Source: Tepidiforma flava
GTDB lineage: Bacteria > Chloroflexota > Dehalococcoidia > Tepidiformales > Tepidiformaceae
Direction of reading: 5' to 3'
DNA length: 64,000 nt
NCBI RefSeq assembly: GCF_027594505.1
Contig: NZ_CP115149.1
Span: 186,001-250,000, forward strand
The notes under the pieces were generated by a model. It ran no database searches. It saw nothing but the letters and a program-made list of their open reading frames with translations, and was not told the origin of the DNA. Positions 1 through 8,182 of this stretch are shown piece by piece; within the stretch, counting starts at the first letter, position 1; each line of letters starts with the position of its first letter. A program made the position numbers and the translations under genes.

Positions 1-569
1 TGGATGAGCGGGTCATCGGGCAGGTCGCCGTTCGGGCGCATCCAGATGCGGCGGCGGGCGGGGAGCCGCTCGCCCGGCAGGTCGGGGTCGACGACGCGGA
101 TTTCGATGGGCTGCGACCGGCGGCGGCGCTCGGCGTCTTCGAGGATTTCGCCGCGGACGTCTTCCCAGTCGGGGAGGCCGTCGGGCGGCGGCGCGCTCGG
201 CATGACGTCCTGGTGGGCGACGCCGTCTTCGGGCCGGGCGAAGGAGGCGGAGAGGTCGAAGATGGCTTCGCCGCCCTGGTAGGCGACCACGTGGCGGGTG
301 GAGAAGGTGCGGCCGTCGCGGATGCGGTCGACGACGAAGCGGATGGGCACGTCGTGGGTGCCGCCTTTCAGGAAATAGGCGTGGAGGGAATGGATGAAGC
401 CGGCGCCGGGTTCGAGGGTGAGGCCTGCGGCCATGACGGACTGGGCGGCGACGTGGCCGCCGAAGAGGCGGCCGCTGCCGGGCCCGGGCTGGCCGAGGAA
501 GAGGTCGCGGTCGAGCCGTTCGAGCTGGAGATTCTGGAGCAGCAGGTCGAGGGCGCGGCTGCGGGTCAC
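1..569 (-). CDS. tesB: Acyl-CoA thioesterase II (TesB-like), C-terminus cut by window edge
   Basis: Hydrolyses acyl-CoA to free fatty acid and CoA; the family is a cytoplasmic double-hotdog enzyme. The 189 visible residues run without interruption and contain the TesB-type stretches LFGGHVAAQS (about residue 36), SLHAYFLKGG (about 60) and FSTRHVVAYQ (about 87). That is roughly two thirds of the usual ~285 residues; the second hotdog lies outside the window. The GTG start at 569 is chosen because GGAG lies about 10 bases upstream and the codon overlaps the stop of the RNHCP gene as GTGA, implying translational coupling. Family assignment is firm; the substrate is unknown. Confidence 0.85.
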   Translation of the reverse strand, partial: MTRSRALDLLLQNLQLERLDRDLFLGQPGPGSGRLFGGHVAAQSVMAAGLTLEPGAGFIHSLHAYFLKGGTHDVPIRFVVDRIRDGRTFSTRHVVAYQGGEAIFDLSASFARPEDGVAHQDVMPSAPPPDGLPDWEDVRGEILEDAERRRRSQPIEIRVVDPDLPGERLPARRRIWMRPNGDLPDDPLI

Positions 570-901
570 GGGAGGTACTCCAGGGGGACAGGTGGGTTGG
601 CGAGCGGCCGGGCGGCGATGGCCATGAGGATCATCAGGTTGTCGTCGCCGGCGATGCGGTTTTCGTGGAGGACGCCGCACGATTTGCAGCGGTGGATGAG
701 CATCCATTCGCCGTCAGGCGCGACGAAAACGGCGAGCGGCTCCATGGGGCCGCCGCAGGCGGCCTTGCGGTCGCCGGGGAAGTTGTCGACGTGGCGGCTC
801 CAGAGGCACTGGTTGCAGTGGTTGCGCTGCGTGGTGCCGAAGGCGAGGGTTTCGACCGTGCTCCGGCACTTGATGCAGCGAAAGGTCTCGGCATCGGGCA
901 T
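566..901 (-). CDS. RNHCP domain protein
   Basis: A 111-residue protein of the RNHCP family, named for a conserved Arg-Asn-His-Cys motif; here the motif reads QRNHCNQCLWSRHVD at about residues 25-39. Further cysteine pairs (FRCIKC near the N-terminus, HRCKSCG near residue 72) suggest a zinc-ribbon-like fold with two metal-binding knuckles. Molecular function is not established for the family. It sits between the acetyltransferase and the TesB-like gene in the MoxR operon and overlaps the latter by four bases. The ATG at 901 gives a typical family N-terminus; the frame is intact. Confidence 0.8.
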   Translation of the reverse strand: MPDAETFRCIKCRSTVETLAFGTTQRNHCNQCLWSRHVDNFPGDRKAACGGPMEPLAVFVAPDGEWMLIHRCKSCGVLHENRIAGDDNLMILMAIAARPLANPPVPLEYLP

Positions 902-939
902 GGGGCTGAGCGTAAAGGTAGCGCCAGCGGCGGTTACGG

Positions 940-1478
940 TCAGCGGAGGCGGCGGCCCATGATGTAGAAGGGCCAGCCGCCGGCGGTGAACGTCATCTCT
1001 GCGAGGTATTCGAAGCCGAGGCGGTGGTAGAGCTCGTGGGCGCGGCTGTCGGTGCGGGTGCTGAGGACGGCCGTGCGCTCGGGGCGGCCCTCGAGGAGCG
1101 CGGTGACGAGGGCGGCGCCGATGCCGCGGCCCTGGGCGGACGGGGCGACAGCGACTTCGACGACCTCGTAGGCGTCGCTGAGCCATTCGGCGGACTTGCG
1201 GGGGCCGAGCCAGCGGGCGACGGCATCGTGCCACCACTGGCCGTCTTCGCCGCGGTAGCCGTAGGCCATGCCGAGGACGGCGCCCTCCGATTCGGCGATG
1301 AGGAAGCGGAAGCCTTTGCGGTGGCGGTGGGTATCGCGGATGCGGGCGCGGACTTCGCGGCCGCGGTCGAGGTCGCTGTAGGGCGGCTCGGCGAAGGCGT
1401 CGCCGTAGACGGCGATGGCCCCTCGAAGAGGGGGCCAGCCGGTTCGATGTCACGGATGCGGAGGTCGGTGGCAGTCAC
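940..1478 (-). CDS. GNAT family N-acetyltransferase (one frame jump)
   Basis: Predicted acetyl-CoA-dependent N-acetyltransferase of unknown substrate. The acetyl-CoA binding motif is visible as VAPSAQGRGIGAAL (QGRGIG, the Q/RxxGxG loop) about two thirds along, followed by the usual ELYHRLGFEYL segment. The GTG at 1478 lies one base after the stop of the MoxR gene, so it is the second cistron of that operon. The N-terminal 20 or so residues are in another frame; adding one G/C in the run near 1417-1422 joins them into one reading frame. Total length is about 180 residues, normal for a single GNAT domain. Confidence 0.75.
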
Positions 1479-1479
1479 C

Positions 1480-2880
1480 TTAGCCGCGGTACTGGGTTTT
1501 GCCGCCGACGCGGTCTTTGTTGAGCCGCTTGTTGAGGTGGAGGCCTTCGAGGATGAATTCGAGGGCGGCGGCGGTTTCGGCGTCGCTGCGGCTGCCGCCG
1601 AGCTTGTCGATGGCGGGCATGAGGCCTTCGATCTGGCGGGCGATGGCGGCGTGCTCGCGGGACGGGACCATATCGCCGACTTCGACGGCAACGCCGGCTT
1701 TGAAGCGGTTGACCACGGGTTCGAGCTCGCCGAGGTTGAAGGAGCGGTTGAAGACGGCGACGACGGCGCCCTGGATGAGCTTTTCGATGATCTGGTCTTC
1801 GCGGCCGTCTTCGACGGTTTCGAATTCGACCTTGCCGGAGAGGGCGGGGACGACGTACGGGAGGTCGCTGACGCGCGGGACGACGCGGTCTTCGCCGGTG
1901 ACGATGGCGCGGCGCAGCGCGTTGGCGAGCATGGATTCGTAGTTGGCGATGGAGGCGCGGACGCTGACGCCGGAGCGCTGGTTGATATCCGGGCTGCGGC
2001 GGGCGAGGCGGCTGATCTCGGCGATGATCTCCTTCATGTACTGCGGAACGGCGACGTCGAAGTCGGCCGGCACCGGGTGGTGCTCCGCCTCCATGATGTC
2101 GATTTCGTACTCGATGCGCGTCGGGTAGTGGGTGCGGACCTGCGCGCCGTACCGGTCCTTGAGCGGGGTGATGATGCGGCCGCGGTTCGTGTAGTCCTCC
2201 GGGTTGGCGGAGGCGACGATGAAGACGTCGAGCGGGAGGCGGATGCGGTAGCCGCGAATCTGGACGTCGCGCTCCTCCATGATGTTGAGGAGGCCGACCT
2301 GGATGCGCTCGGCGAGGTCCGGGAGCTCGTTGATGCAGAAGATGCCGCGGTTGGTGCGGGGGATGAGGCCGTAGTGGATGGTGAGCTCGTCGCTGAGGTA
2401 GCGGCCTTCGGCGACCTTGATGGGGTCGACCTCGCCGATGAGGTCGGCGATGGTGATGTCCGGGGTGGCGAGCTTTTCGCCGTAGCGCTTATCGCGCGGG
2501 AGCCATTCGAGCTCGGCGTCGTCGCCTTTCTCGGCGAGGATGTCGCGGCCGGCCTGGGTGATCGGTTCGAAGGGGTTTTCGGGGATTTCGCAGCCGGCGA
2601 GGATGGGGATTTCGTCGTCGAGGAGGGAGACGAGGGAGCGGATGATGCGGGATTTCGCCTGGCCGCGCTCGCCGAGGAAGATGATGTCCTGGCCGGCGAG
2701 GATCGCGTTGACGATGTGGGGGATGACGGTGTCTTCGTAGCCGTAGATGCCGGGGAAGAGGGGTTCGCCGCTGCGGATCTTGGCGATGAGGTTCTTGCGC
2801 ATCTCCTCGCGGACGGGGAGGACGCGGTACCCGGAGGCGCGCAGTTCGCCTACCGTGCGAGGCCGTTCGAGTGTCGTCAC
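1480..2880 (-). CDS. MoxR/ChlI-type AAA+ ATPase
   Basis: A 466-residue intact ATPase of the magnesium-chelatase-like (MoxR) group. The P-loop region reads FLGERGQAKSR (about residue 69), the variant typical of this long subfamily, and CINELPDLAERIQ around residue 180 is the Walker B/sensor region; VASANPEDYTNRGR follows. MoxR ATPases remodel client complexes, usually with a VWA-domain partner. None is encoded next door: downstream are acetyltransferase, RNHCP and thioesterase genes. The GTG start at 2880 has GGAG about 10 bases upstream. A near-consensus promoter lies about 130 bases upstream, so the mRNA has a long leader. The client is not predictable from sequence. Confidence 0.8.
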   Translation of the reverse strand: MTTLERPRTVGELRASGYRVLPVREEMRKNLIAKIRSGEPLFPGIYGYEDTVIPHIVNAILAGQDIIFLGERGQAKSRIIRSLVSLLDDEIPILAGCEIPENPFEPITQAGRDILAEKGDDAELEWLPRDKRYGEKLATPDITIADLIGEVDPIKVAEGRYLSDELTIHYGLIPRTNRGIFCINELPDLAERIQVGLLNIMEERDVQIRGYRIRLPLDVFIVASANPEDYTNRGRIITPLKDRYGAQVRTHYPTRIEYEIDIMEAEHHPVPADFDVAVPQYMKEIIAEISRLARRSPDINQRSGVSVRASIANYESMLANALRRAIVTGEDRVVPRVSDLPYVVPALSGKVEFETVEDGREDQIIEKLIQGAVVAVFNRSFNLGELEPVVNRFKAGVAVEVGDMVPSREHAAIARQIEGLMPAIDKLGGSRSDAETAAALEFILEGLHLNKRLNKDRVGGKTQYRG

Positions 2881-2962
2881 TGGTGTCCCACTCCGAGTTG
2901 GTTACCGGCGGATGCCGGGAGCCGATGGAGGGCGGCGCCCCCGGCGCGAGCCCGATCCCGGA

Positions 2963-2981
2963 CACTGCCGTGGAGGCAGTG
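2963..2981. repeat. Perfect 7-bp inverted repeat in the MoxR operon leader
   Basis: CACTGCC and GGCAGTG are separated by five bases. The repeat lies about 30-50 bases downstream of the predicted transcription start of the MoxR operon and about 80 bases before its GTG. It could be an RNA stem in the leader or a protein operator. There is no U tract, so a terminator for mobA is less likely. Confidence 0.5.
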
Positions 2982-3017
2982 CGCCCGGAACTTCGAGGGT
3001 GCCGGGCCTCTGGCTCG

Positions 3018-3045
3018 ATCATAGGGTGCCCCCAAGGCGTGTCAA
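3018..3045 (-). promoter_or_regulatory. Sigma-70-type promoter of the MoxR operon
   Basis: On the minus strand TTGACA (3045-3040) and TATGAT (3023-3018) are separated by 16 bp. This is the closest match to consensus I found in the window. Predicted start of transcription is near 3011, giving a leader of about 130 nt before the GTG at 2880. It lies between the mobA stop and the MoxR gene, so the MoxR operon is transcribed separately from mobA. Confidence 0.75.
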
Positions 3046-3085
3046 CCGAGGGTAAGCAGGCTGGCATGGCGGGCAAGGGGGAAGG

Positions 3086-3703
3086 TCAGCCCAGCAGGCG
3101 GTCGATCTCGGCGAGACGCTCGGGGGTGTTGGCGTTGAGGAAGCTGCGGAGGTCCGGGTCGAAGGGGCGCAGGTCGGCTTCGCCCGGTTCGACGACGCGG
3201 AGACCTTCGCAGGCGGCGACGATGCGGAGGCCGCCCGCGCCGGTCTCGAGGGCGCGGCGGAAGGCGGGGAGACAGGCGGCGGGGCGGTAGACGGCGACGA
3301 GCGGTTGGGGGAAGCCGCCGACCAGCGGCCGGACGACGTCGGCGCCGGTTTCGCGGGCGACGGCCGCGAGCCCGGTCACCAGCGCAGGGGCGATGAGCGG
3401 GGCATCGCACGAGCAGGCGAAGGCGAGGCCGGCGCGGACGGCGGCGAAGCCGGCAGCGAGCCCGGCGAGCGGACCGCGGCCGGGCAGCTCGTCCTCGGCG
3501 GCCTCGACCGGCAGGGGAACTTCGATGGCCGGCAGCGGCTGGCCCGGGGCCCGGACGATGATGATGCGCTCGACGGCGGGGGCGACCGCTTCGGCGACCC
3601 ACTGGAGGAGGGGTCGGCCGCGGAGCGGGGCGGAGGCTTTATCGCGGCCGAAGCGGGTGCTGCGGCCGCCGGCGAGGATGACCGCCTCGATGCCGGGGCT
3701 CAT
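3086..3703 (-). CDS. mobA: Molybdenum cofactor guanylyltransferase
   Basis: Transfers GMP from GTP to molybdopterin-Mo, giving the MGD form of the cofactor. The 205-residue protein opens with the signature ILAGGRSTRFGRDKA (residues about 8-22, the nucleotide-binding LAGGxSxRxGxDK motif) and later has CSCDAPLIAP, matching the metal-binding CDxP region. Length is normal and the frame is intact. The ATG at 3703 faces yqeC, whose start lies only 13-22 bases away, so the two genes are divergent with overlapping control regions. MobA fits the molybdenum hydroxylase at 32.6-36.2 kb only loosely, since those enzymes often use MCD or non-nucleotide cofactor forms. Confidence 0.9.
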   Translation of the reverse strand: MSPGIEAVILAGGRSTRFGRDKASAPLRGRPLLQWVAEAVAPAVERIIIVRAPGQPLPAIEVPLPVEAAEDELPGRGPLAGLAAGFAAVRAGLAFACSCDAPLIAPALVTGLAAVARETGADVVRPLVGGFPQPLVAVYRPAACLPAFRRALETGAGGLRIVAACEGLRVVEPGEADLRPFDPDLRSFLNANTPERLAEIDRLLG

Positions 3704-3725
3704 GGAAGGCCGTACGATGGGAGGG

Positions 3726-4508
3726 ATGTCGCTGCTGGAGGCATTCGGCGCTGGCCCGGGCTCCATGGTGGCCGCCGTCGGCGGCGGGGGCAAGACGAGC
3801 CTCGTGTTCCGGCTGGCGTTCGAGGCGCAGGAGCGCGGCATCCCGGCGGCGGTGACCACGACGGTGAAGTTCACCCGGCCGGCCGGGCTGCCGATGCCGC
3901 CGCTAGCCGCCGCCGAGCCCGGCGGGGCGGCGGAGCGCTGCGCGGCAGCGCTCGCTGCCGGCGGCGCGGTCACGCTGGTCAGCGGGGAGGGCGACCGGGG
4001 GCGGCTGCTCGGCTTCGCGCCGGGTGAGGTCGACCGCCTCCGCGAGCCGGGCCGCATCGTGCTGGTCGAGGCGGACGGGTCGGCGCACCGGCCGTTCAAG
4101 GCGCCGGCGGCGCACGAGCCCGTCATCCCCGGCGCGGCGACGCACGTGGTGGTCTGCGCGGGGCTGCAGGCGCTCGGGCGGCCGCTCGATGAGCGCTGGG
4201 TGCACCGGCCGGAGCTGGCGGCGCGGCTGTGCGGCCTGCAGCCCGGGCAGCCGCTGACGGCCGAGGCGATGGCGGCCGTGCTCCTCCACCCGGAGGGCGG
4301 GCGGAAAGGGGTGCCGCCGGGTGCGCGGCTGCTGGCGCTCCTGAACGCCCCGGCCGGGTTCGACGGGAGCCGGGATGCGGTGCGGCTCGCCGACGCGCTG
4401 GCGGCGGGCGGGTTCGAGGCCGCAGTCATCGCGACCGCCCACCTGGGCATCGTGTACGGGGTAACGCGACATGGGATGGTTTCGGCGCCGGCCGCGCATC
4501 ACGGATGA
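3726..4508 (+). CDS. yqeC: YqeC-like accessory protein for molybdenum hydroxylases
   Basis: A roughly 260-residue intact protein of the YqeC family, found beside selenium-dependent or other molybdenum hydroxylase genes and thought to act in their maturation. The N-terminal P-loop VGGGGKTSL (about residue 18) fits a nucleotide-binding protein; VLVEADGSAHRPFKAP near the middle is the family signature. Two starts are possible: ATG 3717, which has GGAAGG seven bases upstream, and ATG 3726, which would suit a leaderless message from the TACGAT box at 3713-3718. The gene overlaps the next by 38 bases. Its pairing with mobA supports a cofactor role. Confidence 0.8.
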   Translation: MSLLEAFGAGPGSMVAAVGGGGKTSLVFRLAFEAQERGIPAAVTTTVKFTRPAGLPMPPLAAAEPGGAAERCAAALAAGGAVTLVSGEGDRGRLLGFAPGEVDRLREPGRIVLVEADGSAHRPFKAPAAHEPVIPGAATHVVVCAGLQALGRPLDERWVHRPELAARLCGLQPGQPLTAEAMAAVLLHPEGGRKGVPPGARLLALLNAPAGFDGSRDAVRLADALAAGGFEAAVIATAHLGIVYGVTRHGMVSAPAAHHG

Positions 4509-4851
4509 GATTTACGGCAACCTGATGACGTCGTTCGGGCGGGTGGTCGACCGCGACCCGCTGGTGAAGCTGCCGGCCGCAGCGCTGGCCGAGCGCGTGG
4601 CGGGCGAGTTCGCGGCGGTGGTCGAGGAGCTGGACGCGAAGACGTACCGGGGTTCGACGATGTACCACCTGCGGCTGCTCGCCGGGGCATGGATCATGGC
4701 GCGGGAGGGCGCGGTGCCGCGGGCGACGGCGGAGGTGTTCGAAGAGGCGTTCGCATGGCGGTTTGAGCCGGTGCGGAAGGGGAGCGGGGCGCTCGCCCGG
4801 CGGCTGAGCGAGCTGGCGAATGGGACATTCGAGCGGGAGACGCTGGGCTGA
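4471..4851 (+). CDS. Hypothetical protein
   Basis: I do not recognise this 126-residue protein. It is intact, mostly helical in appearance, starts with a short basic segment (MGWFRRRPR) and has no membrane segment or cysteine. It overlaps the 3' end of yqeC by 38 bases in a different frame, so it is probably translated from the same message. The overlap makes the start uncertain: an internal ATG at 4525 would remove it. Confidence 0.6.
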   Translation: MGWFRRRPRITDEIYGNLMTSFGRVVDRDPLVKLPAAALAERVAGEFAAVVEELDAKTYRGSTMYHLRLLAGAWIMAREGAVPRATAEVFEEAFAWRFEPVRKGSGALARRLSELANGTFERETLG

Positions 4852-4917
4852 GGCGGCGCAACACGGGCGAAATCCGCTCGAAATGCGGCGGCAACGGGCG
4901 GCTGGCAAGCTCGTGGC

Positions 4918-5665
4918 ATGGCAGTCGTCCGCTCCATCCGCATCACGATGCCCGACCGGCCGGGGGCGCTCTCGGCGGTCACGACGGCGCTCGCGGCGCA
5001 CCGGGTCGATATCGTCCGGCTCGACGTGGTGTCGCATGAGGGCGAGTACGTGGTCGATGACCTGCTGCTGGAGGCGGCGACGGCGGAGGACATCGGCGCG
5101 GCGATCGGGGGTTCTGGCCGGAGGTGAGCGTGCGGACGTTCGATGCGCCGGTCGCGGACCCGGCGGTGGAGATGGGGCGGGCGATCGCGGCGGCGACGGG
5201 CGCGCCGACGCGGGTCGATGCGGCGGCGCGGGCGGTGAGCGGCATCATCCGGGTGATGCGGGCCGACCGGGCGGCCGTGCTGCGGTGCATCGATACGGGC
5301 GGGTTCGTGCCGGTGGCCGGGCTGCCGGCGACGGCGGTCATCGGCCCGCGGGAGCCGTTCGCGGGGCGGTGGGTGCTGGAGCAGCGGACGGCCGCAGCGT
5401 TCCCGGCAGCCGAGGGCTGGGCGCCGGCGGCCTTCGCGGCGGAGACGCGGGCGGCGTGGGTCGCGCTCGCGCCGCTGGGCGGGACGGAGATTGCGGCGGC
5501 GTTCCGCTGCACGAACGTTCCGTTCTACCGGGGCGAGCTGGAGCGGCTCGAAGCGCTGGCGATGGCTGTGGCGCCCGCGCTCGGGGCGGGGCCGGCTGCG
5601 AGGCCCTGGGCGCCGGGGCGCCGGGCAGCCTGCCGGCGCGGGCGATCACGCTCGGAGCAGCCTGA
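4918..5665 (+). CDS. ACT-domain plus GAF-like sensor protein (two frame jumps)
   Basis: The N-terminal ~65 residues are an ACT domain, a small-molecule binding fold: SIRITMPDRPGALSAVTTAL opens it and a second strand follows (VDIVRLDVVSHEGEYVVDDL). After a frame jump in the G run at 5106-5110 the protein continues with a region of about 150 residues that looks GAF-like (AARAVSGIIRVMRADRAAVL, then a later ELERLEALAMAVAPAL helix). A second one-base jump near 5590 puts the C-terminus in the frame ending at 5665, four bases short of the convergent peptidase. No output domain is visible, so it may be a stand-alone sensor. Ligand unknown. Confidence 0.6.
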
Positions 5666-5668
5666 CCG

Positions 5669-6758
5669 TCAGCCGGCGCCGGAGCGGGCCGCAGCTTCCA
5701 CGACGCGGGCGCAGTCGAGCATCTCCGGGATGACGAGGTATTCGTCCTTCGTGTGCTGGTTGTAGCCGCCGCGGCCGATGACGACGGCGCTGATGCCGCG
5801 GCCGCGGAACACGTTGCCGTCGGTGCCGCCGCCGACCGGGTGGGGGTTGGGTTCGAAGCCGAGCGAGCGGAGGACGGGGTAGAGGAGTTCGACCGCGGGG
5901 TCACCGGGTTCGAGCCGGTAGCCGGGATAGGCCATGCCCAGCCGGGCCTCGATGCGGGCGCCGGGGTGGCGCTCGCGGACGAGGTCGAGATGGCGGCGCA
6001 CGTTGCGGGCGATGGTTTCGGCTTTTCTTCGACCATGGAGCGGAACTCTGCCTGGACGAGGCAGTAGTCGGGAACGGCGTTGCGGACGAGGCCGCCGCGG
6101 ATGACGCCGACGTTGCCGGTGGTTTCGCTGTCGAGGCGGCCCTGGGGAGGCCGGCGACGATCTCGGCCGCGATGGTGATGGCGGGGATGCCCTTCTCGGG
6201 CTCGAGACCGGCGTGGGCGCTGCGGCCGTGGACCTCGATGTCGCAGGTGTAGTGGTAGGGCGCCTGGCCCTGGATGCTCGAGGGCGGGCCGCCGCTGTCG
6301 ATGACGATGGCGACGCGCGCGGAGATGCGGGAGTAGTCCATATTCGCGGCGCCGACCAGGCCGACCTCTTCGCCGCGGCTGATGGCGACTTCGACTGGCC
6401 GGTGGCTGCCGCCGTCCTCGATGAGCGACTGGAGGACTTCGAGGATGACGGCGCAGCCGGCTTTGTTGTCGGCGCCGAGGATGGTCGTGCCGTCGCTGCG
6501 GATGATATCCGGGCCATCCCAGCGGGGTTTGATGCCGCGGCCGGGCTCGACGGTATCCATGTGGGCGGAAAGGAGGAGCGGCTCGCCGGCGCCTTCGAGG
6601 CGGGCGAGGACGTTGCCGGCGGCATCCTGCGCGGCCTGCAGGCCGAGGGCGCGGAGGCGGCGCTCGAGTTCGGCGGCGATGCGGTCCTCGTCGCCGGACG
6701 GCGAATCGATGGCGACGAGGTCGAGGAACGTCTGCACGACGCGGTCGCGGGTGATCAC
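5669..6758 (-). CDS. M20 family metallopeptidase, PepT/YqjE-like (two frame jumps)
   Basis: Zinc exopeptidase. The motifs come in the right order across three frames: SAHMDTVEPG (first metal ligand and Asp), GADNKAGCAV (bridging Asp), SRGEEVGLVGA (catalytic Glu pair), a dimerisation domain starting near HGRSAHAGLEPEKG, and GGGTDGNVF with a later HTKDEYL (metal-binding His). Frame jumps lie near 6145 and 6024. Length after joining is about 360 residues, normal for the group. The GTG at 6758 has GGAG about ten bases upstream. It is divergent from the phosphatase and convergent with the ACT-GAF gene. Substrate is inferred only at family level (small peptides). Confidence 0.8.
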
Positions 6759-6871
6759 GGGGCGAACTCCGGGTGCGCGGTCTCGCGCGGGAGAGGATAC
6801 GCCGGCGCGCGGGGAGCAACATTTCTCGCGCCGTTAATGAACGTTTCACGCGGGCGTGGCACGGTGGAAGT

Positions 6872-7609
6872 ATGGAAACGTCTACCCTCAGCCGGGAGCT
6901 TCGGCTCGAAGTCGCGCACAACGTGCGCCACCTGGGCGGCTACCGCACCGGGAGCGGGACCGTGACGACGGATGTCACCATTCGCTCGGCCAGTCTGCAC
7001 CGCCTGACGGAGCGGGGGCTCGAGCAGCTCCGCGAGCAGGAGGTGCTGACCATCGTCGATTTCCGGTCGGATGTGGAGCGGGAGCGGGACGTGACGCCGG
7101 ACACGCGGCGGTACGGGATCCGCGTCGTGCATGCGCCAGTGTTCCAGCACGACGCTTCGCCGGTCGGGCTCGCGAACGAATTCCCCGGGTTCGCGGCGGT
7201 GTACGCGATGTTCCCGGAGATGGGCATGTCGGCCTATCGGACGCTGTTCGAGACGCTCGCGGAGGCGGAGGGGCGGGTGCTCTTCCACTGCGCGGCGGGG
7301 AAGGACCGGACCGGCGTCGCAGCTGCGCTGCTGCTGGAGCTGGCAGGCGTGGAAGATGAGGCGATCATCGAGGATTACACGGTAACCGAGCTGCTGCTGG
7401 CGCCGCTGAAGGACCAGTGGCTGCCGCAGATGCGGGAGCGGGGGTACGACGAGGAGCGGGCAGCCGCGCTGCTGGCGGCGCCCCGGGAGGACATGGAGGC
7501 GACGCTGCGGCATCTGCGGGCGCGGTTCGGCTCGGCGGAGGGGTACGCGCGGGCAATCGGCGTGAGCGATACGGCGCTCTCGGCGGTGCGCGCGCGGCTT
7601 ACGGCGTAG
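6872..7609 (+). CDS. Tyrosine-protein phosphatase (dual-specificity-like)
   Basis: Intact 245-residue protein with the cysteine phosphatase P-loop FHCAAGKDRTGVAAALL (CxxGKDRTG, about residue 141) and the preceding IVDFRSDVERERD strand-loop typical of the bacterial MptpB/LipA-like tyrosine phosphatases. The ATG at 6872 follows a GGTGGA ribosome-binding-like stretch. It would dephosphorylate phosphotyrosine or phosphoinositide substrates in the cytoplasm; no signal peptide is visible. Its 3' end overlaps the convergent PAS gene by 11 bases. Confidence 0.85.
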   Translation: METSTLSRELRLEVAHNVRHLGGYRTGSGTVTTDVTIRSASLHRLTERGLEQLREQEVLTIVDFRSDVERERDVTPDTRRYGIRVVHAPVFQHDASPVGLANEFPGFAAVYAMFPEMGMSAYRTLFETLAEAEGRVLFHCAAGKDRTGVAAALLLELAGVEDEAIIEDYTVTELLLAPLKDQWLPQMRERGYDEERAAALLAAPREDMEATLRHLRARFGSAEGYARAIGVSDTALSAVRARLTA

Positions 7610-8054
7610 GGGCGCTGCCCCTCCGGAGCTGCTCGAGTTCGGCCTCGAGGTCGCGCAGCCGGCGGCGCTGCTGGCGGTCGAGTTCGAAGCGTTCGGTGAT
7701 GTCGCGGCAGTGGGCGAGGGCGCCGAGGACGGCCCCGGCCTGGTCTTTCACGATGGCGAACGTCATTTCGATGTAGAACTCGCGGCCGTCGCGGCGGCGG
7801 GCGCGGGTTGCGAGGGCGCGGCCGCCGTACTTCGTTTCGCCGGCGGCGAGGGCGCGGTCGTAGCCCTTCCAGTGGGCGTCCTGGAACTGCCCGGGGATGA
7901 TGATGTTGAGGTCGCTCCCGACAGCCTCGGCCGCGGCGTAGCCGAAGAGGGCCTCGGCGGCCGGATTCCAGACCTGGATGACCCCATCGGCGCCGGCGAA
8001 GATGACGGCGTCGGGCGATTGCTGGAGGAGCAGGGCAGCAAGGGCGGCGTCCAT
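7599..8054 (-). CDS. Single-domain PAS protein
   Basis: An intact 151-residue protein. A PAS domain fills about residues 5-120: QSPDAVIFAGADGVIQVWNP, then ALFGYAAAEAVGSDLNIIIP and a PAC-like end GALAHCRDITERFELDR. A short coiled-coil-like tail (RRLRDLEAELEQLRR) follows. No kinase, GGDEF or DNA-binding domain is attached, so it is probably a small sensor or adaptor that dimerises through the tail. It is convergent with the phosphatase and separated from the SDR gene by a terminator. Confidence 0.8.
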   Translation of the reverse strand: MDAALAALLLQQSPDAVIFAGADGVIQVWNPAAEALFGYAAAEAVGSDLNIIIPGQFQDAHWKGYDRALAAGETKYGGRALATRARRRDGREFYIEMTFAIVKDQAGAVLGALAHCRDITERFELDRQQRRRLRDLEAELEQLRRGSAPTP

Positions 8055-8125
8055 GGCGGCCTCCGGGGAGTGATGCCCGGGACGGTACGCCGTCCGGATG
8101 CCGGTTTCCAGCGCAGTTCGGCGCG

Positions 8126-8161
8126 AAAACGGGCCGGCCGGGGAGCGCCCGGGCCGGCCCG
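8126..8161 (-). terminator. Rho-independent terminator after the SDR gene
   Basis: On the minus strand CGGGCCGG and CCGGCCCG (8161-8154 with 8137-8130) form an eight-bp GC stem that can extend further, followed directly by TTTT (8129-8126). It lies about 20 bases beyond the inferred SDR stop at 8183, which supports that stop over the longer open frame that reads through this hairpin. Confidence 0.75.
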
Positions 8162-8182
8162 CTGCGGTGCCGGGGCGGGGAA

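Noticed and set aside
1024-3024. Very long open frames opposite known genes (for example 1024-3024 plus, 27314-29575 plus, 57858-60278 minus)
   Set aside because: They are antisense shadows created by GC-rich third positions; composition is Ala/Gly/Asp or Arg/Pro-rich, no motif is visible, and recognised enzymes occupy the other strand.
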